From Muribaculaceae bacterium (lineage in GTDB: Bacteria; Bacteroidota; Bacteroidia; Bacteroidales; Muribaculaceae), in NCBI GenBank assembly GCA_017405965.1, contig JAFQZK010000011.1, positions 1 to 64,000 on the forward strand: DNA of 64,000 bases. The letters run 5' to 3'. The notes beneath the pieces are model-generated. The model was not told the DNA's origin and did not search any database. It saw nothing but the letters and a program-made list of their open reading frames with translations. Shown in pieces: positions 27,401 to 36,048 of this stretch (the first letter of the stretch is position 1; the number at the start of each line of letters is the position of its first letter). A program made the position numbers and the translations under genes.

Positions 27401-27773
27401 GACAGTCGGTGAATTTGCCCAAAAGACCATTCAGGATGCCTACTTCCTGAACAGCGAGGGCAGTCACTTCGTCAAAGCAGCCAGCGGCAACGTAAATGCC
27501 TTCGAAGCCTATGCTGGCGACGTGATGGCCAGCAACGCCACACTGCTGCAGATTGTCCTTGACGAAATTGCCGAGGATGCTCCCACTGTAGTGCGCGGCG
27601 ACGTGAACCACGACGGTTTGGTCAACATCACCGACGTGTCACTCATCATCAGCTACGTGCTGGGTACAGTGAACGACATCGACCTGGTTGCTGCCGACTA
27701 CAACAACGACGGTACAATCAGCATCACCGATGTTTCTACCCTCATCAATTACCTGATCACAACCGGCAGATAA
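24462..27773 (+). CDS. Secreted C10 cysteine peptidase with C-terminal dockerin-like repeat
   Basis: The 1103-residue protein has a signal peptide (to about residue 19), a Spi-like inhibitory propeptide (about 20-130) and a streptopain-type C10 catalytic domain. The nucleophile is predicted at C178 (AYTGCVATAMAQV), the His at H325 (GSGGGHSFVCDGY), and INWGWGG starts at 340. The next 650 residues are beta-rich domains, one binding-like with WSTMVLPFSAT. The last 65 residues are a dockerin-type pair (GDVNHDGLVNITDVS and ADYNNDGTISITDVS), each with a calcium-loop Asp/Asn pattern. It is probably a secreted protease on the cell surface; the target is unknown. Confidence 0.9.
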   Translation: MRKILMLAAILFAATMAAAPVQPDKAMKSANQFMQQHRTGIHLQKTPANTGRICSNAQNPAFYIFNTTGDNGYVIVSGDDRTIPVLGYIDHGNFDADNLPANMKVWLENYEQQIALLDRLGITQEYNSINAPKPTRNSISPMITTHWDQGDPYWGQCPEFMDIDENGDTVGELAYTGCVATAMAQVMNYYKFPLVCSKTIPSYQVVYYLNEEYGIFDTEPLYPMYFDWDNMKDRYTGAETQEQKDAVAWLMLYAGCAAHMQYGVNASSTSDPYIPTALNKYFNYEAKLVYRSDYEQGDWEEMIYQELAAGRPMIYNGRAGSGGGHSFVCDGYAYGDLFHINWGWGGIGDGYFVLSVLNPYASGVGAAHSMEGYNIDQTAIIGIEPGYSGVPEEVDHRLTVWNMYYTGTRTFERSDDGNFKLNKNRRIKVTAEDHIDDGTKYLRGIALFDSNDNFVELIAQTYYGASYLSVTDSWPEAQGSTTYPFGKNITSGTYKIVPVSSLPASNVWDPMIESDRYYVEATFNGNWVTFADHPVVNLQATNFEFTGGEKVGTAEQCHVTVKNNSADRYSGRLFLYIENEPIDEYGEYTTVIEAEIPAGGTKVVTFNFTPKNAGNKTAHLSTYDNTWSDPIPGTGNVSIAESAMVPMNLTVDINAIGADENMIVYDSFIRFKVDVTNHANGDYTRYLLAPIFIVDENNHGTMISYQNVSVNIPAGTTQTFYFDFDNLAVGSRYALNIYGRNENDSTKNLVPPGGSKIYTIDRGMVVWDGQGNRLGYKPYNGIRVPENAAAVSLEGLNLTSLIPNDNPNTLYFIGNNERYIPAGLEACNVIQNNTAVRGIELKHGYDFFTPHRFVAENISYERKFNKGRHAGQEGGWSTMVLPFSATSVTADGTAIDWMHSKTDAKGLWVCNFNEEEDTADDAMLMAEYMGDTLEANVPYFVAPYDGANGTDMRGKTFVFSANNVTVKPNPSAITSGTYHMTVGEFAQKTIQDAYFLNSEGSHFVKAASGNVNAFEAYAGDVMASNATLLQIVLDEIAEDAPTVVRGDVNHDGLVNITDVSLIISYVLGTVNDIDLVAADYNNDGTISITDVSTLINYLITTGR

Positions 27774-27802
27774 TCTGTAACTATCAGGTCATCACATGAT
27801 AG

Positions 27803-27834
27803 CAAGGGCGCGACTCAGCAAAGTCGCGCCCTTG
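27803..27834 (+). terminator. Terminator of the C10 peptidase gene
   Basis: A perfect 13-bp stem (CAAGGGCGCGACT pairing with AGTCGCGCCCTTG), 6-base loop, 30 bases after the stop codon. The T-tract is weak. Confidence 0.75.
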
Positions 27835-27948
27835 TCATTAAACTCCGACCGGCTCACATTAAATAAACGATTAGGGTGTCCGGTAATAGCCAAAGCTTTC
27901 CTATAAATACCTCTATATCAATGTCATTATGGCGTTTTTGCATTAAGA

Positions 27949-28174
27949 AGCCCATTAGGGCTGGTCAGGGCTTAGGCAGGGGTGAAGCGAAGCGGAACCC
28001 CTGTAAATAAGGGTTACACATGATCAATAGCCCCATTGGGGCGACACGCTGTGTTTCAATGTTTTACTGCCGCCCCGATGGGGCTTGAACGTGTGTTCTC
28101 AACTGGTGCAGGGCTTACACTCGGCTTCGCCTCGTTACACCCCTGCCTAAACCCTGGTCGCCCCTAACGGGGCT
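27949..28174. repeat. Composite REP-like inverted repeat
   Basis: Outer arms (about 27949-28002 and 28121-28174) are inverted copies sharing GGTTTAGGCAGGGGTG-type sequence. Nested inside them are two palindromes, CCCCATTGGGG (28031-28041) and CGCCCCGATGGGGC (28071-28084). There is no ORF. The design resembles Bacteroidales repetitive extragenic palindromes associated elsewhere with REP-associated tyrosine transposases; no such transposase lies in this window. It sits between the convergent C10 peptidase and MBOAT genes. The rest of 27775-28304 holds only AT-rich sequence. Confidence 0.7.
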
Positions 28175-28304
28175 TTTTCCCCGAACAGCAATGTTAAAAT
28201 ACCAAGCAATTGTTCTACTTCTTTCGGCTAATTCGCTTCATTAGCGAAATTCACGTTAAGTAAACTTCCTGGCTAGTCCCCTGATTATGATTTTAATCGG
28301 GTGA

Positions 28305-29702
28305 TCAGAACTGGAAATAGATGAACTGCGTGCTGTAGTCAAGGCTGGCAACAGCGATGCCTGCAAGCAAGCCCCAATAGATGAGCCAACGGGCGACTCG
28401 GGGCATGCGCATCTGCTCCAACGGGAACTCCTGATGACGCCCCAGCCACTCGATGACAAAGAAGGGCACGATATAGTAGAGACCCTCGATGAACTGCGGA
28501 ACAGCCAACCACGACCCGTGCATCATCACGTCGCAGATCTGGCCCAGATGGGTGATTCCGTCGGCCCTGAACACGAGGAACACGGCCGCGAATATCAGGA
28601 ACGTCAGCACGCAGCGGGGTAAGTCGCGCAAACGGGCATCATCCACGCGTTTGCTGCGAGGCATGAAGATGAACGGCAACAGCAGCAGGCCGTTGACAGT
28701 GCCCCATATCACGAACGTCCAGTCGGCACCGTGCCACAAGCCCGACAGCGAGAACACCACCATCGTGTTGAACACCGTGCGCCAGCGGCCCCGACGGGAT
28801 CCGCCCAGCGGGAAATAGACATAGTGCCTGAACCAGGTCATCAGCGAGATGTGCCACCGCTGCCACAATTCCTTCATGTCGCGAGAGAAGAACGGGTAAC
28901 GGAAGTTGGGCTTGAGTCTGATGTTCAGCAATCGGGCCGAGCCGATGGCGATGTCGCTGTAACCCGAGAAGTCGGCATAGATCTGCACCGCGAACAGGAT
29001 ACCGGCCCAAACCATACTCGACGCCGAGTAATAATAGGGATTCTCGAGCAACTGGTTCACATAGTGGCCCATTCCGTCGGCAATGATCAGTTTCTTGGCC
29101 AGGCCCCACAGGATTTGACGCATACCCACGACCGCCGTCTCGTAGTCAAACGTCTTGGTGCGCAGGAACTGCGGCAACAGATTGGTTGCACGCTCAATAG
29201 GGCCGGCTACCAGTTGCGGGAAAAATGCGATGAACACCCCGAACGCCACCACGTCACGCGTGGGCTTGATGTCGCCGCGATACACGTCAACCGTGTAGCT
29301 GATGGCCTGGAACGTGTAGAACGAGATACCCACCGGCAGCAGGATGTAAAGCGTGGGCCAATCGGGATTTACACCGAACAGTCCCAGGAAGTGGACAAAA
29401 CTGTCGCGCAGGAAGTTCAGATACTTGAACATGCACAGGATGCCCAGATTGAGCACGATGTTCAGCGCAGCCCACGTCTTGTCGGCGCGCGAACGGTCGC
29501 CACGCATCAGCATCGCGCTGCCCCATGTCGTGACCGACGTGAGGATAATCAGACACAACATACGCCAGTCCCACCAGCCGTAGAACACATAGCTGGCTAC
29601 AAGCAGGAACAGGTTCTGCCACTTGAGATGACGCCGCAACCCCCAGTAGATGAAGAACACCAGGGGAAGGAACAGGGCGTAAGTGTAAGTGTCGAATTGC
29701 AT
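28305..29702 (-). CDS. MBOAT O-acyltransferase, AlgI-like
   Basis: This 465-residue polytopic protein has about ten membrane helices. It belongs to the membrane-bound O-acyltransferase family: the catalytic His is predicted in SLSGLWHGADWTF, and the conserved upstream WQRWHISLMTWFRHYVYFPLGG holds the second histidine. AlgI-type members acetylate extracellular polysaccharides or teichoic-type polymers, usually with an SGNH partner. No AlgJ/AlgX or DltD-like partner is next door here, so the acceptor is unknown. Monocistronic, with its own promoter. Confidence 0.9.
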   Translation of the reverse strand: MQFDTYTYALFLPLVFFIYWGLRRHLKWQNLFLLVASYVFYGWWDWRMLCLIILTSVTTWGSAMLMRGDRSRADKTWAALNIVLNLGILCMFKYLNFLRDSFVHFLGLFGVNPDWPTLYILLPVGISFYTFQAISYTVDVYRGDIKPTRDVVAFGVFIAFFPQLVAGPIERATNLLPQFLRTKTFDYETAVVGMRQILWGLAKKLIIADGMGHYVNQLLENPYYYSASSMVWAGILFAVQIYADFSGYSDIAIGSARLLNIRLKPNFRYPFFSRDMKELWQRWHISLMTWFRHYVYFPLGGSRRGRWRTVFNTMVVFSLSGLWHGADWTFVIWGTVNGLLLLPFIFMPRSKRVDDARLRDLPRCVLTFLIFAAVFLVFRADGITHLGQICDVMMHGSWLAVPQFIEGLYYIVPFFVIEWLGRHQEFPLEQMRMPRVARWLIYWGLLAGIAVASLDYSTQFIYFQF

Positions 29703-29727
29703 AGTTCTTGTCAGGACTAAGAAACTG

Positions 29728-29757
29728 CAAAGGTAGCATTTTTTGCCTCAGACACAA
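29728..29757 (-). promoter_or_regulatory. MBOAT gene promoter
   Basis: Minus strand TTG (29755-29757), 19 bases, TACCTTTG (29728-29735). The leader is about 20 bases. Confidence 0.7.
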
Positions 29758-29805
29758 AATTTCATTGCACTTTACCCGTTATCTTAAAAAAACGGGGCTA
29801 AAGTC

Positions 29806-29836
29806 TTGACAAAGGGCTCCGATTGTAGTAATTTTG
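29806..29836 (+). promoter_or_regulatory. Promoter of the DUF3098-uppP-truB-queA run
   Basis: TTG (29806-29808), exactly 20 bases, TAATTTTG (29829-29836). Its predicted start site (near 29843) leaves about 70 bases before the DUF3098 ATG and favours that ATG over the upstream frame start at 29854. Confidence 0.65.
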
Positions 29837-29913
29837 CACCAAATTGAGGTGGTATGCCCCTTTGGGCCCGACTCCTTCAAAACAAGATATTATTTAGGAT
29901 TAGAACTGGAATA

Positions 29914-30207
29914 ATGGCAAAACAAGAAAAGAAAACTCAAGTTGAGAACAAGCCGAAAGGCAATGTGACCTATCCGCTGGGTAAGATTAATTTCATCCTC
30001 ATGGCTATCTGCCTGTTGCTCATCATCATAGGTTTCTGGTTGATGACCGGTAGCGCCAACGTCGGCGACACCTTCAACAAGGACCTGTTCGAGAGCAGCC
30101 GCGTCACTGTGGGTCCCATCATTGCCTTCCTGGGCTTTGTGCTCATGGCATTCGCCATCATCTATCGCAAGAAAGACAAGAACCCTTCAGATCAGGATAA
30201 CGAATAA
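29914..30207 (+). CDS. DUF3098 small membrane protein
   Basis: The 97-residue protein has a charged N-terminus and two transmembrane helices (about 29-47 and 68-86) with [15 protein letters not shown] between them, matching the short DUF3098 family common in Bacteroidota. Its function is unknown. The start at 29914 (MAKQEKK) is chosen over a 20-residue longer frame because the shorter form has the usual length. Six bases separate it from uppP, so they are co-transcribed. Confidence 0.8.
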   Translation: MAKQEKKTQVENKPKGNVTYPLGKINFILMAICLLLIIIGFWLMTGSANVGDTFNKDLFESSRVTVGPIIAFLGFVLMAFAIIYRKKDKNPSDQDNE

Positions 30208-30212
30208 ACACA

Positions 30213-31028
30213 ATGAGTTGGATTGAAGCGTTGATTCTGGGCATTGTCCAGGGTCTGACCGAATATCTCCCTGTCAGCAGCAGTGGCCATCTGGCCATTG
30301 GAAGCTATCTCTTCGGACTCAACGGGGCCGACAACCTCACATTCACCGTGCTGGTCCACGTGGCTACCGTGCTCAGCACCTTTGTCGTGCTCTGGAGCGA
30401 GATCGACTGGATTTTGAAGGGCCTGTTCAAGTTCAAGATGAATGAGGAGACCAAGTACTTCCTTAACATCCTGGTGTCGATGATTCCTATCGCCATCGTG
30501 GGTTTCTGCTTCAAGGACAAGGTGGAGGAAATCTTCGGCAGCGGACTGCTTATCGTGGGCATCATGCTCCTGGTGACAGCCTCACTGCTCATCTTCTCCT
30601 ACTATGCCAAACCACGGCAAAAGGAGAGAATCTCCTGGCGAGACGCGCTCATCATCGGCGTCGCCCAGGCTTGTGCCGTGATGCCTGGACTGTCGCGTTC
30701 GGGCAGCACCATCGCCACGGGTCTGCTGCTGGGTAACAAGAAGGAGTCACTGGCACAGTTCTCGTTCCTCATGGTCATCCCGCCCATCCTGGGCGAGGCC
30801 CTGCTCGACATCCTCAAGGTGGTCAAGGGCGAGGAAGCCTTCGGTGGAATCGAGACCTTACCGTTGATTGTGGGATTCATCGCTGCTTTCCTGGCTGGAT
30901 GCCTGGCCTGCAAGTGGATGATCAACATCGTGAAGAAAGGGAAACTGTTGTGGTTCGGCGTGTACTGCATTATCGCAGGTCTTGTAGCCATAGCACTCTC
31001 CCAACTCATGCCCGCCCCCGCCTTTTAA
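30213..31028 (+). CDS. uppP: Undecaprenyl-diphosphate phosphatase
   Basis: This 271-residue inner-membrane phosphatase recycles the lipid carrier undecaprenyl pyrophosphate for peptidoglycan and polysaccharide synthesis. The first conserved block [14 protein letters not shown] is at residues 12-25 and the second, [13 protein letters not shown], near 155. About eight membrane helices are visible. It belongs to the DUF3098-uppP-truB-queA run; a small nonamer array fills the spacer to truB. Confidence 0.93.
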   Translation: MSWIEALILGIVQGLTEYLPVSSSGHLAIGSYLFGLNGADNLTFTVLVHVATVLSTFVVLWSEIDWILKGLFKFKMNEETKYFLNILVSMIPIAIVGFCFKDKVEEIFGSGLLIVGIMLLVTASLLIFSYYAKPRQKERISWRDALIIGVAQACAVMPGLSRSGSTIATGLLLGNKKESLAQFSFLMVIPPILGEALLDILKVVKGEEAFGGIETLPLIVGFIAAFLAGCLACKWMINIVKKGKLLWFGVYCIIAGLVAIALSQLMPAPAF

Positions 31029-31032
31029 CATC

Positions 31033-31068
31033 CCACTATAGCCACTATAATCACTATAGCCACTATTA
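31033..31068 (+). repeat. Four 9-base units between uppP and truB
   Basis: CCACTATAG, CCACTATAA, TCACTATAG, CCACTATTA, exactly 9 bases apart; ends 10 bases before truB. It starts 4 bases after the uppP stop. Confidence 0.85.
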
Positions 31069-31078
31069 AAAAAGCCCA

Positions 31079-31933
31079 ATGCTCAACCCTATAGAAGGCG
31101 AAATATTCTGCATCGACAAGCCGCTGAGGATGACCTCGTTTGCAGCGGTCAAGAAAGTGCGTGCCGTCTTACGCACTCATCTGGGGACGCGTCAGGTCAA
31201 GGTGGGCCATGCCGGCACCCTCGACCCGCTGGCCACAGGAGTGCTGCTGCTCTGCACCGGCCATGCCACCAAGCGCATCGACGAGTTGCAGGCTGGTGTC
31301 AAGGAATATATCGCCGACCTGAGGCTGGGCGCCACCACTCCGAGTTATGACCTGGAGACCGAGGTGGATGCCACCTTCGAGTGGCAACACATCGACCGCG
31401 ACCTCATCGACCGCGTGCTGCAAGAGCAGTTCACGGGCAGCATCGAGCAGGTACCACCCTCATTCTCGGCCTGCAAAATCGACGGCAAGCCCGCCTACAA
31501 GATGGCTCGCAAAGGCCAGGAGGTGGAAATCAGGCCCAAGACCCTGGTCATCGACGAGATTGAAGTGCTGCAATGCGGTCTCCCGGCCGAGCTCACCCTG
31601 CAGCTGCGCGTGGTCTGCAGCAAGGGCACTTACATCCGCGCCCTGGCACGCGACATCGGGGTGGCACTGGGTAGCGGAGCGCACCTGACGGGCCTGCGCC
31701 GCACCCGCGTGGGCGAGGTCACAATCGACCAATGCCTCACACTGGAAGCCCTGGTTGACAAACTCGACAACGAGACCTATGTCTCGCCCGAACAGGCTGC
31801 CGCCGAACGACTGGAGCGCGAACGCATCGAGAACCGCGAGCGCGCCGCCCGCCAAAAGGCCGAACAAGCCGCCCGCAAGCAAGCCAAACAACGCTGTGAC
31901 GCGCCGCCCAAGCGCACCTCGCAGATCAAATAA
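31079..31933 (+). CDS. truB: tRNA pseudouridine-55 synthase
   Basis: The 284-residue enzyme makes pseudouridine at position 55 of tRNA. The catalytic Asp is in GHAGTLDPLATGVL, and SFAAVKKVR, YKMARKGQEVE and RALARDIG are family landmarks. The last 35 residues (from about 250) are a charged Ala/Arg/Lys extension not needed for the fold; such tails occur in other Bacteroidales TruB proteins. A nonamer array precedes it, another follows it. Confidence 0.93.
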   Translation: MLNPIEGEIFCIDKPLRMTSFAAVKKVRAVLRTHLGTRQVKVGHAGTLDPLATGVLLLCTGHATKRIDELQAGVKEYIADLRLGATTPSYDLETEVDATFEWQHIDRDLIDRVLQEQFTGSIEQVPPSFSACKIDGKPAYKMARKGQEVEIRPKTLVIDEIEVLQCGLPAELTLQLRVVCSKGTYIRALARDIGVALGSGAHLTGLRRTRVGEVTIDQCLTLEALVDKLDNETYVSPEQAAAERLERERIENRERAARQKAEQAARKQAKQRCDAPPKRTSQIK

Positions 31934-31941
31934 ACAATAAT

Positions 31942-31977
31942 TTCTAGAACGTCTAGACCATCTAGATTATCTAGACC
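31942..31977 (+). repeat. Four 9-base units between truB and queA
   Basis: TTCTAGAAC, GTCTAGACC, ATCTAGATT, ATCTAGACC; each unit carries the palindrome TCTAGA. The array ends 22 bases before queA. Confidence 0.85.
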
Positions 31978-31999
31978 AAAAACATAAAAACTGATAGAT

Positions 32000-33055
32000 A
32001 TGAAACTCTCAGAATTCAACACCCACATGCCCGAGGAGCTGATTGCCTCCTATCCCAGCCCCGTGCGCGATGAATCGCGCCTGATGGTGCTTCACAAGAA
32101 GAGCCGCGAAATCGAGCACAAGGTGTTCAAGGAAATCATTGACTACTTCAACCCGCACGACTTGTTCGTCTTCAACGACACCCAGGTGTTCCCGGCCAAG
32201 TTGTTCGGCAACAAGGAGAAAACAGGTGCACGCATCGAGGTCTTCCTGCTCCGTGAGCTCAACCCCAACAACAAGTTGTGGGACGTGCTTGTAGAGCCCG
32301 CTCGCAAGATCCGCATCGGCAACAAACTGTACTTCGGACTTGACGATTCAATGGTGGCCGAGGTCATCGACAACACCACGTCGCGCGGCCGCACGTTGCG
32401 ATTCCTGTACGATGGCGACCATGACCAGTTCAAGAAGGACCTCTACAATCTGGGCAACACGCCGCTGCCCTATTACATCCCCCGTGACCCCGAGCCCGAA
32501 GACGCCGAGCGCTACCAGACCATCTTCGCCAGCAAGGAAGGTGCCGTGGTGGCTCCCGCAGCCGGACTCCACTTCTCGCGCGAACTGTTGCGCCGCATGG
32601 AAATCCGCGACATCGACAGCGATTTCCTCACCATGCACATCAGCCTGGGCAGTTACCGCGACATTGATGTCGAGGACCTCAGCAAGCACCGCATGGACAG
32701 CGAGGAAATGGACGTGAGCGTCGAACTGGCACAGAAAGTCAACACCCTGCGCGACGACGGCAACAAGGTGTGCGCCATCGGCACATCGGTGCTGCGCGCC
32801 TTCGAGACCTGCGTGGGCATGAACGGTCACATCAAGCCCTACGGCGGCTGGAGCAACAAGTTCCTCTTCCCGCCTTACGTCTGCACGACATGTGACGCTC
32901 TGGTTTCCAACTTCCACATGCCCTACTCCATCATGCTCATGGCACAGGCATCGTTCGGCGGTTACGAAGAGACCATGGAGGCCTACCGTGTCGCCATCGA
33001 GGAGAAATACCGCTTCGGCGCCTACGGCGACGCCTTGCTCATCCTCAACGACTAA
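32000..33055 (+). CDS. queA: S-adenosylmethionine:tRNA ribosyltransferase-isomerase
   Basis: This 351-residue enzyme builds epoxyqueuosine in the wobble position of certain tRNAs. Landmarks are MPEELIASYP near the N-terminus, FNDTQVFPAKLFG, GRTLRFLYDG, PLPYYIPRDPEPED, and GAVVAPAAGLHFS with the catalytic-region His. The length is normal. It closes the DUF3098-uppP-truB-queA transcript, with a strong terminator 27 bases later. Confidence 0.95.
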   Translation: MKLSEFNTHMPEELIASYPSPVRDESRLMVLHKKSREIEHKVFKEIIDYFNPHDLFVFNDTQVFPAKLFGNKEKTGARIEVFLLRELNPNNKLWDVLVEPARKIRIGNKLYFGLDDSMVAEVIDNTTSRGRTLRFLYDGDHDQFKKDLYNLGNTPLPYYIPRDPEPEDAERYQTIFASKEGAVVAPAAGLHFSRELLRRMEIRDIDSDFLTMHISLGSYRDIDVEDLSKHRMDSEEMDVSVELAQKVNTLRDDGNKVCAIGTSVLRAFETCVGMNGHIKPYGGWSNKFLFPPYVCTTCDALVSNFHMPYSIMLMAQASFGGYEETMEAYRVAIEEKYRFGAYGDALLILND

Positions 33056-33082
33056 GCAGCACTCCCACTGAGACGTATTTCC

Positions 33083-33119
33083 ATGGCCCGGAATTGCCGC
33101 AAAAGCAATTCCGGGCCAT
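33083..33119 (+). terminator. Terminator of queA
   Basis: A 15-bp perfect stem (ATGGCCCGGAATTGC pairing with GCAATTCCGGGCCAT), 7-base loop, then a T/A-rich tail. Confidence 0.85.
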
Positions 33120-33255
33120 TATTATATTTATTCTCCACACATTCTCCTTGCCACAAACGGGCAAAATACCATATTACAAGACAATTAGTAACACTGCCAA
33201 AATCATGTTAAGTAAGGTTTTCAGTTAATTTATTAAAATATTGAAAATATTTTCT

Positions 33256-33263
33256 TATCTTTG
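33256..33263 (+). promoter_or_regulatory. Probable -7 box of the fumarate reductase operon
   Basis: TATCTTTG lies 61 bases before the cytochrome b gene, following an AT-rich stretch. No TTG is at the best distance upstream. Confidence 0.5.
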
Positions 33264-33324
33264 CAGGATAATTGTTTGACAAAATTTTAACAACACAATT
33301 AATAACTAAAAAATCATCAATTTT

Positions 33325-33981
33325 ATGTGGTTAACTAATTCATCTGTAGGACGCAAGGTGATCATGTCGGTAACCGGCCTTTTCCTTGTCCTATTTGTCA
33401 CATTTCATGCGCTGATGAATGCAGTGGCTCTGATCAAGTTTGAATACTATGATGCCATCTGCGAATTCCTCGGTGCCAATTGGTATGCTGTGGCTGGCAC
33501 TCTGGTGCTCGCCGCCGGCTTTGCAATTCACATCATCTTCGCGTTCATTCTCACGTTCCAGAACCGCAAGGCACGTGGCAATAACCGCTATGCTGTGACC
33601 TCCAAGCCCAAGGATGTAGAGTGGGCTTCTCAGAACATGCTCGTTCTGGGTATTATCGTTTTAGGTGTCATGGTTTTGCACCTCACCCAGTTCTGGGCCA
33701 AGATGCAGTTGCCCGAGATGATGGGTGAGCATGTGATGAACGGCACGTATTACCTGCAGGCTACCTTCAGCCATCTGTGGGTTCTTCCCGTTTACCTGAT
33801 TTGGTTCGCTGCCCTGTGGTTCCACATCAGCCACGGCTTCTGGAGCGCTTTCCAGACCCTGGGTACCGCCAACGACAAGTGGATTCCCCGCTGGCAGTGC
33901 ATCTCCAAGTGGTGGGCCACCATCGTGTTTATCCTGTTTGCTGTAGAGGCTTGCTACTTTACCTGGTTCTTTGCCCTCTAA
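33325..33981 (+). CDS. sdhC: Fumarate reductase/succinate dehydrogenase cytochrome b subunit
   Basis: This 218-residue five-helix membrane anchor carries heme and quinone for the complex. Helices are near 11-35, 50-75, 105-125, 150-172 and 190-212. Candidate heme ligands are H28 (TFHALMN), the His of AIHIIF, the His of VLHLTQF and the His of WFHISHGFW. It is the di-heme type B architecture found in Bacteroides and Wolinella, where the complex reduces fumarate in anaerobic respiration. First of three adjacent genes; the next gene is 36 bases downstream. Confidence 0.92.
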   Translation: MWLTNSSVGRKVIMSVTGLFLVLFVTFHALMNAVALIKFEYYDAICEFLGANWYAVAGTLVLAAGFAIHIIFAFILTFQNRKARGNNRYAVTSKPKDVEWASQNMLVLGIIVLGVMVLHLTQFWAKMQLPEMMGEHVMNGTYYLQATFSHLWVLPVYLIWFAALWFHISHGFWSAFQTLGTANDKWIPRWQCISKWWATIVFILFAVEACYFTWFFAL

Positions 33982-34017
33982 TCGCTGAGTATTAACCTTT
34001 TAAAATTTGTAACACAA

Positions 34018-36018
34018 ATGGAAGAAACTAAAATCAACGCTCAGCCCATCGATTCCAAGATTCCCGAGGGACCCATCGCTGAGAAGTGGACTAACTATAA
34101 GGCTCATCAGAAACTCGTCAACCCCGCCAACAAGCGCCGCCTCGACATCATCGTCGTGGGTACCGGTCTGGCAGGTGCGTCGGCAGCAGCCACGCTGGGC
34201 GAGATGGGCTTCAACGTGCTGAACTTCTGCATCCAGGATTCACCCCGTCGCGCTCACTCGATCGCTGCACAGGGTGGTATCAACGCAGCCAAGAATTATC
34301 AGAACGACGGTGACTCGGTTTACCGCTTGTTCTACGACACCGTCAAGGGTGGTGACTACCGTGCCCGCGAAGCCAACGTTTACCGTCTGGCCGAGGTGTC
34401 GAACAATATCATCGACCAGTGCGTGGCACAGGGCGTTCCCTTCGCTCGTGAGTACGGCGGTCTGCTGGCCAACCGTTCGTTCGGTGGCGCTCAGGTGAGC
34501 CGCACGTTCTACGCCAAGGGTCAGACCGGCCAGCAGCTGCTGCTCGGTGCTTACTCGAGCCTCAACCGCATGATCCATGCCGGCAAGGTAAAGAGCTACA
34601 ACCGCTACGAGATGCACGACGTGGTTATCATCGACGGCCGTGCCCGCGGTATCATCGCCAAGAATCTGGTAACCGGTAAGCTCGAGCGCTTTGCCGCCCA
34701 CGCTGTGGTTATCGCCACCGGTGGTTATGGTAACACCTACTTCTTGAGCACCAACGCTATGGGTTGCAACTGCTCGGCTGCCATGGCTTGCTATCGCCAC
34801 GGTGCTTACTTTGCTAACCCCGCTTACGTGCAGATTCACCCCACCTGTATTCCCGTTCACGGTGACAAGCAGTCCAAGCTGACGCTGATGAGTGAGTCGC
34901 TGCGTAACGACGGCCGCATCTGGGTGCCCAAGAACATCGAGGACGCCAAGAAACTGCAGGCAGGTCAAATCAAGGGCAGTGACATCCCCGAGGAGGAGCG
35001 CGACTACTACCTGGAGCGCCGCTACCCGGCCTTCGGTAACCTCGTGCCCCGTGACGTGGCCAGCCGCGCCGCCAAGGAGCGCTGCGACAAGGGCTTCGGC
35101 GTGAACAACACCGGCAAGGCTGTGTTCCTCGACTTCAGCGAGGCCATCAACCGCCTGGGCATCGACGTGATCCGTCAGCGCTACGGCAACCTGTTCGACA
35201 TGTATGAGGAAATCACCGACGTGAATCCCGGCGAGCTCGCCAACGAGATCAACGGCGTGAAGTACTACAATCCCATGATGATCTATCCCGCCATCCACTA
35301 CACGATGGGCGGTATCTGGGTAGACTATGAGCTGCAGACCAGCATCAAGGGTCTGTTCGCCATCGGTGAGTGCAACTTCAGTGACCACGGTGCTAACCGC
35401 CTCGGTGCTTCGGCGCTGATGCAGGGTCTGGCCGACGGCTACTTCGTTCTCCCCTACACCATCCAGAACTACCTGAGCGACCAGATCACCGTGCCTCACT
35501 TCTCAACCGACACGCCCGAGTTTGACGCTGCCGAGAAGAAGGTACAGGCCAACCTCGACCACCTGATGAGCATCAAGGGTAAACGCTCGGTCGACAGCAT
35601 CCACAAGGAGCTGGGTAACGTCATGTGGGACTATGTGGGCATGGCGCGCACCAAGGAGAGCCTCGAGACCGCTCTCGAGAAACTCAAAGACCTGCGCAAG
35701 GAATTCGAGACCAACCTGTTCATCCCCGGCACTCAAGAGGGCATGAACATCGAGCTCGACAAGGCATTCCGCCTGCGCGACTTCATCACCATGGGTGAGT
35801 TGATCGCCTATGATGCACTGAACCGCCACGAGAGCTGCGGTGGCCACTTCCGCGAGGAGCATCAGACCGAGGAAGGCGAGGCCAAGCGCGACGACGAGAA
35901 CTTCTTCTATGTCGCTTGCTGGAAGTACAACGGTAACGATGAGACCGCTCCCACCCTCATCAAGGAGCCGCTTCACTACGAGGCCATCAAGGTCCAGACG
36001 CGTAACTATAAGTCATAA
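34018..36018 (+). CDS. sdhA: Fumarate reductase/succinate dehydrogenase flavoprotein subunit
   Basis: The 666-residue catalytic subunit interconverts fumarate and succinate using covalent FAD. The Rossmann motif is in [14 protein letters not shown]. The FAD-linking His is in [14 protein letters not shown]. The substrate-site His/Arg are in [25 protein letters not shown] and GEYN-type elements, and the later [12 protein letters not shown] is the conserved FAD/helix region. Length is that of type B enzymes, longer than SdhA of E. coli. It is co-transcribed with the cytochrome b and iron-sulfur genes. Confidence 0.95.
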   Translation: MEETKINAQPIDSKIPEGPIAEKWTNYKAHQKLVNPANKRRLDIIVVGTGLAGASAAATLGEMGFNVLNFCIQDSPRRAHSIAAQGGINAAKNYQNDGDSVYRLFYDTVKGGDYRAREANVYRLAEVSNNIIDQCVAQGVPFAREYGGLLANRSFGGAQVSRTFYAKGQTGQQLLLGAYSSLNRMIHAGKVKSYNRYEMHDVVIIDGRARGIIAKNLVTGKLERFAAHAVVIATGGYGNTYFLSTNAMGCNCSAAMACYRHGAYFANPAYVQIHPTCIPVHGDKQSKLTLMSESLRNDGRIWVPKNIEDAKKLQAGQIKGSDIPEEERDYYLERRYPAFGNLVPRDVASRAAKERCDKGFGVNNTGKAVFLDFSEAINRLGIDVIRQRYGNLFDMYEEITDVNPGELANEINGVKYYNPMMIYPAIHYTMGGIWVDYELQTSIKGLFAIGECNFSDHGANRLGASALMQGLADGYFVLPYTIQNYLSDQITVPHFSTDTPEFDAAEKKVQANLDHLMSIKGKRSVDSIHKELGNVMWDYVGMARTKESLETALEKLKDLRKEFETNLFIPGTQEGMNIELDKAFRLRDFITMGELIAYDALNRHESCGGHFREEHQTEEGEAKRDDENFFYVACWKYNGNDETAPTLIKEPLHYEAIKVQTRNYKS

Positions 36019-36048
36019 TCAACCACCCTTTAAAATTCATCGAATACA

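Noticed and set aside
33056-33324. tRNA or small RNA gene between queA and the fumarate reductase operon
   Set aside because: Apart from the terminator and a -7 box I saw no cloverleaf or other conserved fold.
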